From NCBI GenBank assembly GCA_037157565.1, contig JAZHRO010000019.1:59456501-59520500 (forward strand): a stretch of 64,000 bases of DNA, read 5' to 3'. The translations under genes were made by a program, and so were the position numbers. This document shows positions 33,323 through 45,049 of this stretch, piece after piece (within the stretch, counting starts at the first letter, position 1; each line of letters opens with the position of its first letter). The notes beneath the pieces are model-generated. The model made no database searches, had not been told where the DNA came from, and saw only the letters and a list, made by a program, of their open reading frames with translations. Origin of the DNA: Thalassia testudinum. Taxonomy: Eukaryota; Streptophyta; Magnoliopsida; Alismatales; Hydrocharitaceae.

Positions 33323-34486
33323 CTACCATGGCCAATAAAATGGGCCAAATGGTGGTGGTGGATGCCACATCGGATGGGGCTCCCATCCGTAGCTTGGAGG
33401 CCTAGGCATCGGCGCCGGTCTCCAGTCTGGCGATCGACATGCGGCGGGTCCATCAATTGTTCGCCGTCTCGTCAGTCTTCTTGTTCTCCTCCTTGGTCTA
33501 CTCCTCAGTTCTCCCAACTCGAGTTGACTAGCTTTGAGCTTGTAGGTCCAATCCTTTGTGTTGTAGTCATCCCTGAAACCTACAAAACAAGATTCCAATT
33601 CTTTTTTCGGTATCCAAGTGGGCTTGGATCCGGATCTGTTAGCGGGTCTCCTTGATGGAGATCCTTTCTCAATCTTAGGGCTATATAAATCATCTACTTT
33701 GTTGATTAATTTGTTAGAGTTTTCCCTAAGACATGCAATTTCTTTTTCTATAATATTCATCTTAGTCTTTAAATCAGAAATTTTTATTTTTAGACTAACA
33801 TTTTCCTCAATCAATTTATTATTTTCATTGATGAGGTTTTGATTTTCTAATAATAGGTTATCATTTTTAGGACTAGCTTCTAGATCCTTAAGTTTTATTT
33901 CTAACCTATCATTTTCAGATTTAAGAAAACTAAGATTCTTTTTCATGCTTTTGTTTTCTATTTTTAGTGATTTACTAAGCTCATACAACTCATTAAAGGC
34001 ATCTTGTAAACCTAAGTTTACCTCATTGTCGCTGTCGTCGCTGTCGTCGCTGTCGTTGTCACTTTCTCCGATTGCCATGAAACCAAGGCACGCAGTTTCC
34101 TTCTTCTCGAGATCTTCTTCCGAGCTCGTCTCCTCATGAGTGTCTTCTAAATTCCTCCATATCTCATGGGTGGTAGTGCACTCTTGGATTTGCTCGAACT
34201 CTTTCGGACTCAACGCGCAATACAAGGCATTCATTGCCATTGCGTTGAGATTGAGATTCCGAACCTGATCTTCTGAGTAACCTCTTGCGGGTTTCTTGGG
34301 AATCACAAATGCGGATTTGCATTTTTCCCACACCTGGAAGTCGTAGGCCTGCAACCACATAGTCATACGATTTTTCCAATAAACAAAATCTATACCTACA
34401 AAGTATGGTGGTCGCGAGGTATCGTGTCCTTCGGTGCACACGAATGCTTTTCCCTCCATATCTAGATCCTCGTCGGTTTGTAACAC
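33323..34486 (-). CDS. gag: Sirevirus-like gag polyprotein, open frame
   Basis: A 387-codon uninterrupted frame. The alternative start MEGKAF lies ten codons in and may be the real one. The N-terminal part (about residues 25-115) has the copia gag fold signature: YFVGIDFVYWKNRMTMWLQA, VWEKCKSAF, ALYCALSPKEF and EIWRNLEDTHE. An acidic DDSDDSDNE stretch follows at about 145, then a long coiled coil (about 160-275) with repeated ENxxL/LKxxL heptads, a basic RRRTRRLTRRR stretch and a proline/tryptophan-rich tail. The CCHC zinc knuckle expected in a full Sirevirus gag is not seen, and no enzyme follows. Gag would form the particle that packages the RNA. Being open while its neighbours are full of stops, it is either very young or still useful to the element. 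Confidence 0.85.
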   Translation of the reverse strand: MLQTDEDLDMEGKAFVCTEGHDTSRPPYFVGIDFVYWKNRMTMWLQAYDFQVWEKCKSAFVIPKKPARGYSEDQVRNLNLNAMAMNALYCALSPKEFEQIQECTTTHEIWRNLEDTHEETSSEEDLEKKETACLGFMAIGESDNDSDDSDDSDNEVNLGLQDAFNELYELSKSLKIENKSMKKNLSFLKSENDRLEIKLKDLEASPKNDNLLLENQNLINENNKLIEENVSLKIKISDLKTKMNIIEKEIACLRENSNKLINKVDDLYSPKIEKGSPSRRPANRSGSKPTWIPKKELESCFVGFRDDYNTKDWTYKLKASQLELGELRSRPRRRTRRLTRRRTIDGPAACRSPDWRPAPMPRPPSYGWEPHPMWHPPPPFGPFYWPW

Positions 34487-34502
34487 CGATAACGCGAGAC
34501 CT

Positions 34503-34514
34503 GCTCTGATACCA
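34503..34514 (-). other. primer-binding site, tRNA-iMet type (Sirevirus-like)
   Basis: The minus strand reads TGGTATCAGAGC, two bases after the 5' LTR end, the exact complement of the plant initiator tRNA-Met 3' end. Confidence 0.9.
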
Positions 34515-34516
34515 AT

Positions 34517-36211
34517 TGTAGAATTCTTCCCTAGCAGGAGGGGTGACGTAATAATTGCGGAAATAAAATATAAACAATCTCACAAAATACAATCACACAA
34601 AGTACACAAAGATTTTTAGGTGGAAACCCAAATCGGGTGAAAACCACCACCTAACCTCTCGAGTTAGGATTTTCCGATCAACTAAGTTGATCAAAATCCA
34701 CTAAACGAATCACTTTAAACGAGGGTGATTCAACCTCAATTACAACCACGCTACAAGTGCGAGGGTAGCGTTCCTCAACCCCTTCTCTCCACGAGAAGGA
34801 TTTTGTCCCACGAAGGAGATGAGAATTCGCAAAGCGAATACCCAACCAAATAACAAATAATCCTATAGAGCCAACAAACTAATTTTAAACCTAAGCTTCT
34901 ATAGGAATTAAGAAACTCCCCTTTGCAAGGAGTGCGTCGAGTCGATGACGCGGGTGCGTGAGCCACGCGATGGCGCAATGTCGCTCTCGTGAACTATGGT
35001 GGGAGAGCGAGTGCGCAAAACAGCTTGATGCTCTCTAGATGAAGAATTAGAGCTTGGAGAGCAAGAAAGACACAAAATGGTTTGAAAGTGTATTGCAAGG
35101 TGTGTCTTGTGTATCTAGGTGTATGATGGTGTGCAAGAGGTTCCCCTCTATTTATAGAGGCCTTAGGAAGGCTTTGGATGGCTTAGGAAAGGCTCCATAG
35201 CCGTTGGGTGAAAAGCCTAAGTGAATCAACCCAAAATCAGGAACAATCATTGCACTGACAGGGTAATCAGATGTCTAATTCTGGCATCATACATCTGGAA
35301 GACCACTTTAAGACGTCTGGTTTCAAGGTCAGACGTCTGATTTCGTGCGGGTCTCTTCCTGACTTGAATCAGATCTAAACAGGGTTCTACCGCAAGTCCA
35401 TCAGATGACATACAGGACGTCTGTTACTATGTCTGGATGTCTGGAAACCTACTTTTTCGTGGGAATGGATTTGCAACGGCTAAAAAATCTTTGAGAAGAG
35501 ATTTTCGGGTCAGTCGAGGCAAAAAGGTCAATTATCAGACATCTGGAAGGGCTTAAGGATGTCTGATAAGGCTCTAACGGTCATATCCTTGAGTGTTCGT
35601 TAAGCCAGCCAACGGTCCACTAATTGGACGTCTGGCAAATTCATCAGACGTCTCCTGAGACGTCTGGTCTAAGGTCTGGACGTCTGATTTCATCAGACAG
35701 AACTACATGGTCCAGCTTAAATGTTTATCAGACATCTGAATCAACAGTCAGATGTCTTAAAACACATTATCAAACGTATGATCTTGGAATTAGACGTCTA
35801 GAAATGCTGTTTGAACCCTATATTGGCTTTCTAAGTTTCCTACAGAAAACCTAAGTATCCTAGGTTTGTGCTGGTGTTCCTAGGACTACTATTAGGGTAC
35901 TTTGAGGCTCTTTAACATGAATCTAAGTAACAAAAATAAAGAGCAACAAAAGAAACGAAAAATGCAACGAGTACAAGAGAAGGAAATCTATCCTATTCTT
36001 CATCTCCTTCCTTCTTCAATATATCGCTCCTCACGAATCTCTTCTGTTCTCCATCAAGCTCCTCCAATCCATCCTGGATGCTAGCTTGAACTTCGTCTAA
36101 TCACGTCTCCATTTGCAATTTTCCTGAAATCTAAGACTCCAAGTGCAAATGTTAAATGACACGTGTTTTGTTATCATCAAAATAAATGATCGTGGTGCTC
36201 TAGCACCAACA
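34517..36211 (-). repeat. 5' LTR of the Sirevirus-like element
   Basis: It matches 31272-32980 with few differences, including a short deletion near 34855. The TATA box lies on the minus strand at plus 35146-35159. Eight GACGTC hexamers remain, and several others appear as GACATC or GATGTC, as CpG deamination would produce. Confidence 0.85.
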
Positions 36212-37056
36212 TAATCCACACACAATCTAGTTCAGTGTGCTTAATTATCAAAATCACGCAAAAAGCATTAATTATGTTATGAAAAGCTACCTAGATTAGG
36301 AGCGGCTTAGCAACACAAGTTGATTTGGACGAGCTCCTGGTGGGGAGAGGTGGGAAGTTCCCCTCGAAGATGCGTAATAACATACCATCACCTCGATGCT
36401 TCTCTCCTAGAATATCTAAATATCATACCGAGGGCATGTAAGCACCTTATGCTGGTTCAGGTGCCATGGGTGGGATTATCCCAAAATGTCAATTGCTAAG
36501 GGTTGAATTTAGCTATAGAATGCCATGGGAGGCACTATCTCAAAGTGTCGAAAGCCAAGGTTCTAGGGGTTGCCATGGGCGGTGCTATCTCAAAGCATCA
36601 AAAGCCAGGGACCCTGCGAGGATTGATGGTGGGAGCTTGGAATCCGATACAGACCGTGTTGTAAAGCCAATCCGAAGCTAGAAATAAAGAAGAAAAAGAG
36701 AGAGAAAACTCTCCAAAAAATGCAAAAATTCTTCTGTCTCTCTCTTACAAAATGCACTGTAAACTGAACCTGGACTAAACATGTTTTAAGCATGGGTGCT
36801 TTAATCGTGGAGTCCAACGAACCTTAGGTTAGTTCCCGTGGGCCTTAGAAACCTTCGCAGCAGACTGAGGCTAAAGCTGGTCAGGTCTGGATCTTGGTTT
36901 ATACTTGAGTACCTCTAGGCCTATTGTTAGCATTCTAACCTAATGTACAAAAGAAAGCACATAACAGAGTTCTAAGCATGAAAAGGCATGGTCTAGAATT
37001 TGAGTTAATTCCATGAGATTTTGCTAAGGGACTAGCAAAAGTTAGGCATGGGGGTA
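36212..37056 (+). other. 3' non-coding segment of A, second part, with terminal polypurine tract
   Basis: It continues directly from 31271. It carries the three degenerate repeats (36462-36610) and ends with AAAAGTTAGGCATGGGGGTA (37037-37056) before the LTR. No gene is present. Confidence 0.7.
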
Positions 37057-38690
37057 TGATGATAACGTCATCATCAGCAATATCTAGCTTTAATTAATCA
37101 TAATCAAGGAATAAATACTCTTACATAACTGCTAGAGAGATGTAATTCATTGCATAATCATTCTGAGGAAAAGATAAGAAAATAGGGGTAAAACTGTAGT
37201 TTTAATAACATATCTCAATTGCAGAACAATAACAGTATTTCTCAAGGGTCAATCAAAGGTCAAATGGTCTCAAATGTCTAACAAGTAGGTCCGTGGAGAT
37301 AGAAAAGGGTTTTCATAAGTTACGGGAATTAAATGACATCTGAATCCTAAAAATAGACCCGCTTAATCTACTGAGGTTTTAGTTAGGATAAAATTCATAT
37401 AAAAATATTCTCTAGGGTTTGGTACCTTCAATTTGACCATCAGAACCCGTCTTGACCCAAAACAGAGCCACAAACAGACTTTTGCCCTAATTTGGGTTTT
37501 TTCATAAATTACCCAATCAAACTAGGTAAAAACCAAAATCCAACTTCATCATTGGATTCCTTAGGTCCAAATTAAGTTTGTACTAAAATTTGGACCTAGT
37601 ATGAGATCATCTTGACCTAGTTTGCACTTTGGTCCAAGTTTGACTTTCTTCATCTCCAATAGCCCCTTAGCTTTTGAATTCCTCACAAAAAGCCCCCCAA
37701 CTTCATTTTCTTCTTCACAAACAGGTCCCTACCACCATAGAATCCTAATCCCACAACTCCGACAAGCTTCATTTGGCAAGATCTCTTTGATTTCTTAACG
37801 AATCCTTCTCAGATTTGCAAGGAGAATTCGTCAAGAAATTAGCTTCCTTTTTAGTCAGATCTGAAGTCCCAAAAATTGCCCAAATCCTCATGCGAATCCT
37901 TCAAAGAATTGGGTTTCCAACTTCTGCTAGCCTTCTAAGCTTGGAAGCTTGGCTTTCAAGCTCTAATCACCCTCTAGAGACCTATAAAAGGAACCCCAGT
38001 GCAAGGTCATGCTTCCCACGCTTGATTTCGGCAGGAAAACCCTCTACTGTTGAGAGGCTCCTCGATGTCCGGCGACTCCTAATATTCCTCATCGTCCGAC
38101 CGCAATATCAGCGGTGGATTCTTCTTCCTCGCCTTCCTCCACGTTGTGCCATACCAGCAGGCACTTCCCAACCTCCGTCGTCGTTGTCGTTACCACTTAC
38201 CAGAGTACCTTCGTCCTCAATGCCATCGTACCCATGGCGTCATTCTCCCTCCTTTTGTCTACTTAGATTAGGGTTAGTTTAGCTTCCATATTTCTCTTAG
38301 GTTAGTTTTACACCCTAAAAATCCAAAAACAACCCCTCGACTCACGCGACCACCCTCGTCTTCTCCATGTCTAGCAACCACTCCAGAGAGGCGTTTCCAT
38401 CGCTACACAACTTCATCCGCCTCGCCGACACACCCACAAGCACCACTGTCCCTTCGCACACAAAACCCCTATCTTTATTTGCCTTCTCGTCCACTCAAAC
38501 CCTCCACCGAATAACCCACCTTCCTGCCTCCGTTCCCGACTCCATCCGACCTCCACGACGCTCCTCGCCTCACGCTGCACCCACCACCATGTTTGCCGTC
38601 CCACGGCGATCCTGCTGAACCATCTGATGAGGTCACAAGACCATGTTCTTCATTTCAAGTTCACCACCACCACCTCCATTAGCAAGAAGA
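37057..38690 (+). repeat. 3' LTR of element A, truncated at its far end
   Basis: It starts TGATGATAACGTCATCATCAG. A TATA box, CTATAAAAGG, lies at 37982-37991. The rest aligns with LTR-C on the minus strand (about 54.9-56.49 kb), including the stretch around 37940-38000. It passes into a family-Y LTR near 38700 without its own end. The serine/proline-rich frames at 37815-38618 are LTR sequence; the same frames appear in LTR-C because the DNA is homologous. Confidence 0.7.
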
Positions 38691-38699
38691 GTTCCTAGT

Positions 38700-40647
38700 T
38701 GTTTAAGGTTTGATGCAGAGCTTGAGGTACATTACTGAACACTTTTAGGACGTTTGGAAGTTGTTCCAAACGTTTGATTTGAGTCAGAAATCCTATTTTT
38801 GACCCGTTTAGGGTCCATTTGAGGTCCGTTTTACACAAATAAGATACCGATGTTTTCCTTGTGGGTTCCTCTACTTGTTAGAAGGCTTTCTATACTATTT
38901 TGAATATTCCATTGTGATTATTTCTTGTTATAGGACTTCATTCCGTTATAGGTTAGGGGCTTGCTGAGGCACGTGAGCCTACCGTTCAAGCCCCCAATAC
39001 TCCTGGGTTTACTGGTAGAGTGGCTTCCCCTAATTAAATTATAACCTTGAATGCATGTGTGGAATGAATGATTAGAACCTAGGATGTGGCATGAATCCTA
39101 GGATGAGAAATACTTGAAATGTCTGTATGCATGAATGAATTGCAGTCTTGAATGAGTAGATAGAAATGTTAAACAGCTGCCTGTAAATGAACCAAAGTTT
39201 CCTATGAATTATGAATAACCTGTGCTAGTTAGCAATTGCATGTAACCTTCCTGTTGTATATTTTAAATGATATAATACGAGCTGCATTTGTATACTCTGA
39301 GAATGGAAATGTGAATAATAGAAATACGAGCTGCATGTGTATAACTTGAGAATGGAAATGGGAAGGATAGAAATACGAGCTGTATGTATATAAACTGAGA
39401 ATGAAAATGTGAATGATGAAACCTGGTATGGAATGACATGAGAAATATGAGAATAAACCCTAAGGGGGAATAGGAGTAGAGCTCTTCAAAATACATGGAA
39501 TGGATCTGGAAATGAGTTGGGAAGTGTGCTGGCCCTTGAGTACGTGGTACCAAGGGGAGCGCATGCTACCTCTTAGTATAGAGGGGAGCTTGCCGCCCTT
39601 CGGGTTAAGACCCGAGGTGGGTTTGGCCACTTTGCACCGACTCTGTAACCTCATGTACACTGTACCAGGGAGAGCTACTAGTGTAAGGAGAGAGCTAGCC
39701 ACCCCACAGGGCCTGAGGTTCAGCTAACCGCCCTACACCGACTTGTTAGGCCCACTGGAAATACCAGGGTAGTCAAGCGAGGGTGCGCGGACTGTGGAGG
39801 GGCGAGACCCCTATTTGGTTCTTAGGGCTAGACCCTTGTTACTGAAAGAGCTAGGCCCTATACTGTTCCATGCTATACTTTGGGCGCACCCGTTAACGGA
39901 AATGACTGACCGCGTGCTAGTGCGGGGTAGCTACCCGTGTGTCTATCGTGCATGCTGTTGTCACCGTTACGTTTGTCCGTGACCTTGGGGTGGTTGATTG
40001 GTTGTAGGACCACCACGGGGGACTCTCCCAGTCAAGAGAGCACCACGTGCGACTTCTACTCTTCAGAAAAGACTACAATCAAGATCATTCCCACGAGGAA
40101 CATTCGAGATCAAGAAAGAGACCTGATAAATAAACCAAGTGGCGGAAAAGAATAATTAGTTGAAGAAAGAAAGTGAAAAACAACATCTATCTGTCCACTT
40201 TTACTGCTTTAGTTAGTTGGTTGCCACTCTACTTAGGTTCGCTGATGTTGTGTACTCATAACCCTTTTCAGGTCCAAGTGTTGAGCAGCCGGAGTCTACG
40301 GCTGCAAAGGGTGCTAGGCCCAATTGACCCCAGCAGCAGTAGTTTCTTTGTTGTACTCCTTTTATAGTAGTGAGTTAGACTCTTGTACCTTTATGTTCTG
40401 TACTTCTACATTCTGTACTTTATGTTTCTGTACCTTGTTACTTTTCTACCGTTGTGGTGGTGATATGTACTGTAGCAACTTTACTTTCTTACTGCTTGTA
40501 CTCTTTTTACTATTAGTTTCATAGCATTATGAATGTGGTTTATTTTTCCTACTTTTTGGTTATTTCTTGTTGGACGATTGGATCTTGGGATTAGTTGAGT
40601 CGGTCTGGTCTCGTGTCCTGTAGGGATTCGAGAATCGAGTCGTAACA
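38700..40647 (+). repeat. 5' LTR (family Y) of the Tekay-type element, truncated at its start
   Basis: It matches about 12740-14548 of the solo LTR and ends CGAGTCGTAACA right before a primer site. The GACGTC-rich first kilobase is missing; only decayed GGACGTTTGG / CCAAACGTTTG remains near 38747-38785. One paired CCTAGG unit remains at about 39080-39105. Confidence 0.75.
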
Positions 40648-40650
40648 AGA

Positions 40651-40662
40651 TGGTATTAGAGC
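40651..40662 (+). other. primer-binding site, tRNA-iMet type (Tekay)
   Basis: TGGTATTAGAGC lies 3 nt after the LTR end. It differs from the initiator tRNA-Met complement by one C-to-T change. Confidence 0.85.
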
Positions 40663-40835
40663 AAGGTCGTCCTGAGAAATGAACCAACTAGCTTGAGAAT
40701 AACCAATTCATGTGCATGTAACTAGAGTAACCACCATAACATCTCTTTTGACATCTGTTCTAAGGTTCTTTTGCTGAAGGTCCATTAGAGTTGACGTCTT
40801 TTTAGTTCTATTTTTTTCGCGTCTCCATGCAGGAG

Positions 40836-42110
40836 ATGCCTTGACCAGTGGTCCTTGAGGTGGGCTACGGACGCGGCCATGGGCGAGGTCGGAGGGGTAG
40901 ACGTGCTGAGCCCGACGTTTCAGTGGACCAGCCACTTCTTCCAGGCATGCAGGCCCAGGACCTCGCCCAGTTGATATGGGAGATTGGACGAGAGGAGCTC
41001 CACCCGCCTCCACAAGCACCTCTCCCTGGGGATGTGGAAGGGGAGTCCTATGTGGGACCACGAGACCGACGCAGCATTGGACGTAGGGGAGGGGATGGTC
41101 CTCCGCCGCCCCCACTGCACTTTGACACTTCTGAGCACGAGCCCTCCCTGGCTAGAGGCGTGCCAGTTTCCCCACTACAATGACATTACGAACTTTTCGG
41201 GTAGTTCCGGAAGCTGAAGCCCCCCTCCTTTAAGGGGGATGAGGACCTGACTAAGGTTGAAGACTGGCTTGAGCAGATCGAGAAGGTGTTTGACACCCTT
41301 CGCCCCCCTGCGGAGTGCCATGTGGCCTTTGGCACGTACCAGCTGGAGAGCGCGGCACATAGGTGGTGGAGGGCGGTCAGAGGTCAGGAGAGGGTAGAGC
41401 CGACGTGGGACCAGTTTGTCACCCTCTTCTACGAGCAGTACTTCCCGCATATGTGGCAGGATCAGAGGAGGCGGGAGTTCCACACTCTCCGCCAGGGGAC
41501 AATGACTGTGAGCGCGTATCGTACGCGTTTTCTGGAGCTATCACGTTTCACCGCGATAGCTATGGCTACTGAGGAGTGCCTGTGGAGGTCCACTGAGGGG
41601 CTCCGACCTACCATTCGGGTGTATGTCAAACCCCTGAAGCTGCCTACATTCTCGAGAGTGGTGGATGCAGCTATGACATGTGAGGAGACCAACCCGGCTG
41701 CACGTGACATTGACAACGGACGAAAGAGGCCCTACTAGCCAGACTACTCACAGGGTTGGTGAGAGAGGAGGCACGCGGTGCTCGCAAGAGAGCCGTCACG
41801 CTTTGCGGGGCTGTCAGTGGCCTTTGGGGGCCCCCAACAGGGGCCAGTTGCCGGCACTGGACCCCTGCTCAACTGTCAGCAGGGACCTACTGAGGGCGGG
41901 AGTCGAGTTCCCCTTTGTTACCAGTGTGGCCAGCCGAGCCACATCAGGAGGGACTACCCATCTAGGGCTAGAGGTCAACAGATGCTCTCCACACCGAGCG
42001 CTGGAGGACGAACAGGAGGCCGTGGTTCCAAGGAGACTGGGGAAGGATAGCAGTTGCGGGGAGGGTACCGACCAACGGCTACCCATCCGATGCTGAGTGT
42101 GGCTGCTTCT
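40836..42110 (+). pseudogene. gag: gag part of the Tekay/Del-type gag-pol, decayed by point mutations
   Basis: The frame starts ATG CCT TGA at 40836, so the third codon is already a stop. An RG-rich leader (GYGRGHGRGRRGRR) is followed by the retrotransposon gag domain: KLKPPSFKGDEDLTKVEDWL, FYEQYFP, REFHTLRQGTMTVSAYRTRF. The zinc knuckle reads CYQCGQPSHIRRDY; the last cysteine of CCHC is replaced by tyrosine (a G-to-A change). In-frame stops lie at 40842, 41181, 41202, 41736, 41760 and 42048, yet no frameshift occurs. Gag and pol share one frame, as is usual in Tekay/Del chromoviruses. Confidence 0.85.
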
Positions 42111-42665
42111 TCTGCACCGAGAGCTGAGGGGAGTGTCAACCCCCTGACACACAGAGATGCCAGAGCTTCAGGTTCAATGGTGGCAGGTATGGTTACAGTT
42201 TCTGGCAGATTAGTTTACACTCTTTTTGATTTCGACACCACAGACTCGTTTGTTGTTGCTAGTTTTGCTGTTAATTTGGGACAGGATTGTGTGTTGTTAG
42301 AGGATCCTTTTGTGATCAAAGGTCCAGGTGGTCAACTATTTGTAGCTGAGGAGGTTTACATAGACTATGAAGTCAGTGTTGGGGGACACAGCCTCCTCGT
42401 TGATCTGATTGTGACACCGATGGAGGACTTTGGCGTGATTTTGGGGATGGATTAGCTGTCCTCTTACCATACTTTGGTGGACTGTTTTGAGAGGAAGATC
42501 ATCTTCTCCATACCGGAGATGCCATCTTTTGAGTTTCAAAGACAACCGGTGGACAGAGGCTTCAGGTGCATTTCTGCACTTCGGGCAGCAAGACTTTTGG
42601 GCCAAGGGTGTAAGGGCTTTCTGGCTTGTGTAGTGGCAGAGCCCAACCCCGTGGCAGACTTTTAG
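42111..42665 (+). pseudogene. retropepsin part of the Tekay gag-pol, active site lost
   Basis: In the same frame, the protease segment holds YTLFDFDTTDSFV where an aspartic protease needs D-S/T-G. The serine and glycine of the triad are replaced, by changes compatible with C-to-T and G-to-A, so it would be inactive. The second half ends VILGMD before a TAG at 42453, where a tryptophan normally follows. Another TAG lies at 42663. Confidence 0.75.
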
Positions 42666-43604
42666 AGCATCCCGATGGTTAGAGAGTACCTCGACGTGTT
42701 TTCAGAGGAGTTTCCAGGACTACCACCCGAGCGTGAGATCGAGTTTGAGATCTCACTGGTACCGGAGACCAGCCCCATTTCTACATCACCTTATAGGATG
42801 GCACCACTTGAGCTACGAGAGCTCAAGTCCCAGTTGCAGGACCTATTGGAGAAGGGCTTTGTGAGGTCCAGTGCACCTTTGTGGGGAGCCACGATGTTAT
42901 TTATGAAGAAGAAGGATGGTACCCTATGCCTTTGTGTGGACTACAGACAGCTGAATAGGATCACCATGAAGAATAGGTATCCGCTGTCGAGGATCGATGA
43001 TTTGTTTGACCAGTTGCGAGGTGCCACGATTTTCTCCAAGATAGACTTAAGATCTGGCTACCACCAGTTGAGGATCAGGGAGACTGACATCTCCAAGACA
43101 ACTTTCCGCACCCGATACGGACATTACGAGTTCTTGGTCATGCCGTTTGGGCTGACTAACGACCCCATTGCTTTCATGGATTTGATGAACCAGGTGTTCA
43201 GATCATAGCTGGATCAGTTTGTGATGGTATTTATTGATGATGTGCTCATTTACTCGCGGGATCAAGTGCAGCACGGATAGCACTTGCGGATGGTTTTGGA
43301 CACATTGAGGCGATGTAGGTTGTATGCCAAATACAGTAAGTGCGAGTTTTGGTTGAGGCAGGTGACCTTTTTAGGTCATGTGATTTCAAGGGATGGCTTA
43401 GCTGTCGATCCAACCAAGGTAGAGGCGGTGCTCAGGTGGGAGAGACCACGTATAGTAACAAAGATTCGCAGTTTCTTGGGACTGGCAAGTTACTACCGGC
43501 GGTTTATCAAGGGTTTCTTGCAGATTGCACGTTCTATGACTCAGTTGACCCAGAAGGACGTGCCCTTTGCTTGGACAGATGCTTGTGAGGTGTGTTTTTA
43601 GGAG
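42666..43604 (+). pseudogene. pol: reverse transcriptase part of the Tekay gag-pol
   Basis: The domain is easily read: [84 protein letters not shown], the catalytic FIDDVLIYS with both aspartates, [11 protein letters not shown] and [12 protein letters not shown]. In-frame TAG codons at 43206, 43278 and 43599 interrupt it. There is no frameshift. The motifs are those of Ty3/gypsy chromoviruses. Confidence 0.9.
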
Positions 43605-44190
43605 ATGAAGGAGAGGCTAACTTCGGCTCTTGTGCTTACCATCCCAGACAGCAGTGGCGGTTTCGTTGTGTACACGGACGTTTCGTTGCAAGGGTTAGGG
43701 GGTGTGCTCACGCAGGGGGGTCACGTTGTCACTTACGCTTCGCTGCAACTGAAGCCCCATGAGCATAGCTACCCTACCCATGAACTTGAGCTAGCAGTTG
43801 TAGTCTTCGCACTGAAGACATGGAGGCACTACCTGTACGGTGAGACTTTTGAGATATTCACAGATCATAAGAGCCTCAGGTATTTGTTTGACTAGAAGGA
43901 GCTTAACATGAGACAGAGACGTTGGTTAGAGCTCCTAAAGGACTATGACTACAGCATCTTCTACCATCCAGGGAAAGCCAACGTGGTGGCTGACACCTTG
44001 AGCTGGAAGGCGCCAGCCCACTTGGCCAATTTACAGGCACAGAGTTGGAGGCTCATGGAGGAGTTGGGCAGTTGGCGACCCTTAGAGTTACCGGAGCACT
44101 GTGGAGCAGTAACTGTGACACGACTGACGAGACCAGAGCTGATAGATCGCATCATCACAGAACAGATGACAGACACGTACCTATAGTCGT
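43605..44190 (+). pseudogene. pol: RNase H part of the Tekay gag-pol
   Basis: It shows [15 protein letters not shown] (first Asp), [20 protein letters not shown] (Glu), [12 protein letters not shown] (Asp) and [20 protein letters not shown] with [14 protein letters not shown] codons lie at 43893 and 44184. It cuts the RNA strand of the RNA/DNA hybrid in a working element. Confidence 0.85.
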
Positions 44191-45049
44191 TATGAGACAG
44201 AGTACTGTCAGGGGACCCTGAAGACTTCTTTACTGATGTGGTACTGCGTATGAGGGGACGTTTGTGCATTCCCAGAGACGAGGAGTTATTGAGAGAGCTC
44301 CTGACTGAGGCACATGATTCCAGGTTCATCATACATCCTGGGAACACAAAGATATATCATGATCTGAGACGTGACTTTTGGTGGTGGGGCATGAAGCGGG
44401 ATGTAGGTGAGTTCATGTAGCAGTGTTTAGTGTGCCAGTAGGTGAAGGCCGAGCATCAGAGGCCTGCAGGGCCATTGCAGCCACTTCCAATGCCAGAGTG
44501 GAAGTGGGAGAGCATCACCATGGACTAGGTGGTGGGCTTGCCCATTACCCAGTGAGGACATGATGCAGTCTGGGTGATTGTAGACAGATTGATGAAGACG
44601 GCACGTTTCTTGCCGATCCGAGTCTCCTTGGGACTAGCGCAGTTGGCAGAGAGGTATATTTGTGACGTGGTACGTCTGCACGGAGTTCCGCATGAGATTG
44701 TATCTAACCGAGATACCCATTTTACATCCCAATTTTGGGCTGAGTTTCAGTAGGCTTTGGGGACACGGTTGAAGTTCAGCATGACGTACCACCCCTAGAC
44801 GAACGGATAGTCAGAGCGCGCGATACAGACACTTGAGGACCTTTTGCGCACCTGTGTACTGGACTGGAGGGGTTCTTGGGAGGAGCACTTACCCCTGGCA
44901 GAGTTTGCATATAATAATAACTATCATTTGAGTATTGGCATGGCACCATACGAGGCTCTATACGGACGGAGGTGTACTGCGCCCTTAAGTTGGGTTGAGG
45001 TGGGGACCAAGTGGGAGGTTGGCCCCTGGCTGATCCGACAGAGTCAGGA
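44191..45049 (+). pseudogene. pol: integrase part of the Tekay gag-pol, C-terminus deleted
   Basis: The zinc-binding HHCC is present (HDSRFIIHPGNTKIYHDLRR and later CLVC). The core has ITMD (first Asp), VSNRDTHFTS (second Asp) and SERAIQTLED (Glu), followed by EFAYNNNYHLSIGMAPYEAL, YGRRCTAPLSW and LIRQSQEV. Stops lie at 44193, 44418, 44439, 44526, 44553, 44751, 44796 and 44808. The coding sequence ends abruptly at 45049, where it joins the inside of the 3' LTR, so the C-terminal and chromodomain regions are gone. Confidence 0.9.

Larger units (their letters stand above)
31272..36211 (-). mobile_element. gag-only Sirevirus-like Ty1/copia element with perfect TSD
   Basis: The element runs LTR (31272-32980), polypurine region, gag, primer site, LTR (34517-36211), read on the minus strand. 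TAATC stands on both sides (31267-31271 and 36212-36216). The internal region is only about 1.5 kb and encodes gag but no protease, integrase or reverse transcriptase, so it must rely on a relative for movement. The first about 190 aligned LTR bases show five differences by eye, so it is the youngest complete insertion here. It sits inside the 3' segment of element A, which continues seamlessly on both sides. Confidence 0.9.

Noticed and set aside
37815..38618. Serine/proline-rich frames that look conserved with 54932-55664 on the other strand
   Set aside because: Both lie in homologous LTRs (A and C), so the similarity reflects shared repeat DNA, not selection on a protein.
38620..38650. CTGATGAGGTC-acaa-GACC resembling a hammerhead ribozyme core with stem II
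   Set aside because: The GAAA/GAAAC element that must follow stem II is absent (the sequence continues ATGTTC) and no flanking helices I and III were found.
40651..40662. tRNA-like sequences as tRNA genes
   Set aside because: The tRNA-complementary stretches (6250, 20974, 34503, 40651) are 12-18 nt primer sites next to LTR ends. No cloverleaf surrounds them.
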